A stretch of 5,472 nt of DNA from Candidatus Rokuibacteriota bacterium. Lineage in GTDB: Bacteria; Methylomirabilota; Methylomirabilia; Rokubacteriales; JACPHL01. The notes beneath the pieces are model-generated. The model did no database searches and had not been told where the DNA came from. It saw nothing but the letters and a program-made list of their open reading frames with translations. Shown piece after piece: positions 4,776 through 5,472 of the stretch. The translations under genes were made by a program, and so were the position numbers. The stretch covers positions 1 through 5,472 of the forward strand of contig JACPHL010000114.1 of NCBI GenBank assembly GCA_016188625.1. The letters are read 5' to 3'. Position 1 is the first letter of the stretch. Each line of letters opens with the position of its first letter.

Positions 4776-5472
4776 TTATTTACCCAGGGCGAGGAGGCAG
4801 ACGAACTCGAAGAGGAGGTTGGCGGCCAGGAGCGCCGTGATCTGGCCCGGGCTGTCGTACTGGGGGGCGACCTCGACGAGATCGAAGCCGACCAGCTCGA
4901 GGCCCCGGAGGGCGCGCACCAGGGCGAGGGCCTGGGCGCTCGTCAGGCCGCCGACCTCCGGGGTCCCGGTGCCGGGGGCGTAGGCCGGGTCCACGGCGTC
5001 GATGTCGAAGGAGCAGTAGACCTTCCCGCCCCGGAGCCGCTGGAGGCGCTCCTCCACCCAGCCGACCCCCCGCTCGTGGATCGTCTCGACCCGGATGACC
5101 TCCATCCCGTGGGTGGCCTGGAAGGCGAAGTCGTCCGCCGCGTAGAGGGAGCCGCGAATCCCGAGCTGGATCGTCCGGGCCGGGTCGATCAGGCGCTCCT
5201 CTACCGCCCGCCGGAACATCGTCCCGTGGAAGTACCTCGAGCCGAAGTACTCGTCCCAGGTGTCGGGGTGGGAGTCGAAGTGGACGAGCCCGACCGGGCC
5301 GTGGCGGCGCGCCACCGCCCGGAGGAGCGGGAGCGAGACGGAATGATCGCCCCCCACCGCGCCCGGGACGGCCCCGGCGGCCAGGATCTCCGCCACCGCC
5401 TTCTCGATGATCTCGTAGGTCCGCTCGATGGAGACCGGCGAGATATCGATGTCCCCGTAGTCCGCGACCCGG
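4776..5472 (-). CDS. Agmatinase/arginase-family ureohydrolase, partial (5' end outside window)
   Basis: The window holds the last 231 codons of a ureohydrolase; full-length relatives are about 300-320 residues. The family uses two metal ions to release urea from arginine, agmatine or other guanidino compounds. Counting from the window edge, the frame opens with VADYGDIDISP (2-12), typical of the agmatinase branch. All metal ligands are present: H43 in GGDHSV, D66, H68 and D70 in HFDSHPDT, and D156 and D158 in SFDIDAVDPAYAPGTGTPE. The segment YFHGTMFRRAVEE (80-92) also fits agmatinase-like enzymes. The common HFDAHTDT is here HFDSHPDT, a modest variation that does not touch ligands. An in-frame GTG at 5396 is not the start, because family sequence continues upstream to the edge. 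Substrate (agmatine, guanidinobutyrate, guanidine, other) cannot be settled. The stop is TAA at 4776-4778. Confidence 0.93.
   Translation of the reverse strand, partial: RVADYGDIDISPVSIERTYEIIEKAVAEILAAGAVPGAVGGDHSVSLPLLRAVARRHGPVGLVHFDSHPDTWDEYFGSRYFHGTMFRRAVEERLIDPARTIQLGIRGSLYAADDFAFQATHGMEVIRVETIHERGVGWVEERLQRLRGGKVYCSFDIDAVDPAYAPGTGTPEVGGLTSAQALALVRALRGLELVGFDLVEVAPQYDSPGQITALLAANLLFEFVCLLALGK

Noticed and set aside
4529-4840. Arginine-rich 103-residue plus-strand open frame in the spacer
   Set aside because: Low complexity, no family resemblance, no clear ribosome-binding site, and it overlaps the 3' end of the ureohydrolase.

Overview
This window is bacterial, chromosomal and very GC-rich (about two thirds G+C by eye). 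Codons are strongly biased to G or C at the third position, Shine-Dalgarno sites are purine-rich, and genes are tightly packed. All supported genes, including one tRNA, lie on the minus strand, so transcription runs from high to low coordinates. The gene content (a PA2779-type small membrane protein, an NfeD/slipin pair, a carbamate kinase, an agmatinase-family ureohydrolase) and the composition would fit an uncultivated soil or sediment lineage such as Rokubacteria/Methylomirabilota or a deltaproteobacterium-like group. That placement is inference, because no marker gene here fixes the taxonomy.

Layout in the direction of transcription. (1) 5472-4776: the 3' three quarters of an agmatinase/arginase-family ureohydrolase, cut by the window edge. 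(2) 4775-4338: a 438-bp gene-free spacer. Its distal part is extremely GC-rich and full of inverted repeats. Its proximal part carries a plausible sigma70-type promoter for the next operon. (3) 4337-2229: a two-gene operon of a long NfeD (ClpP-like serine protease, membrane domain, OB fold) followed nine bases later by a slipin (SPFH/stomatin family). (4) 2131-2057: tRNA-Ala(CGC) with its own promoter (perfect TATAAT) and an encoded CCA. (5) 2056-1953: a leader with a perfect 13-bp hairpin that overlaps a competing 9-bp stem. (6) 1952-984: carbamate kinase. (7) 968-825: a short open stretch with its own Shine-Dalgarno site that resembles the first about 20 residues of a cysteine (isochorismatase-like) hydrolase and then loses similarity, probably a gene remnant. 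(8) 824-480: PA2779-family small membrane protein. (9) 466-119: HIT-family nucleotide hydrolase/transferase. (10) 118-1: nothing recognised apart from a palindrome.

How the parts may work together. NfeD and slipin are a known partner pair at the membrane: the NfeD protease domain has an intact Ser-Lys dyad, and the slipin has the hydrophobic C-terminal stretch where archaeal slipins are cut. Carbamate kinase, the possible amidohydrolase remnant and the nearby ureohydrolase all suggest use of carbamoyl, urea or guanidino nitrogen, but they are not one continuous operon here. I see no CRISPR array, transposase, integrase, toxin-antitoxin pair or new multi-gene system. The points most worth a second look are the hydrolase remnant, the competing stems ahead of carbamate kinase and the structured spacer at 4500-4775.
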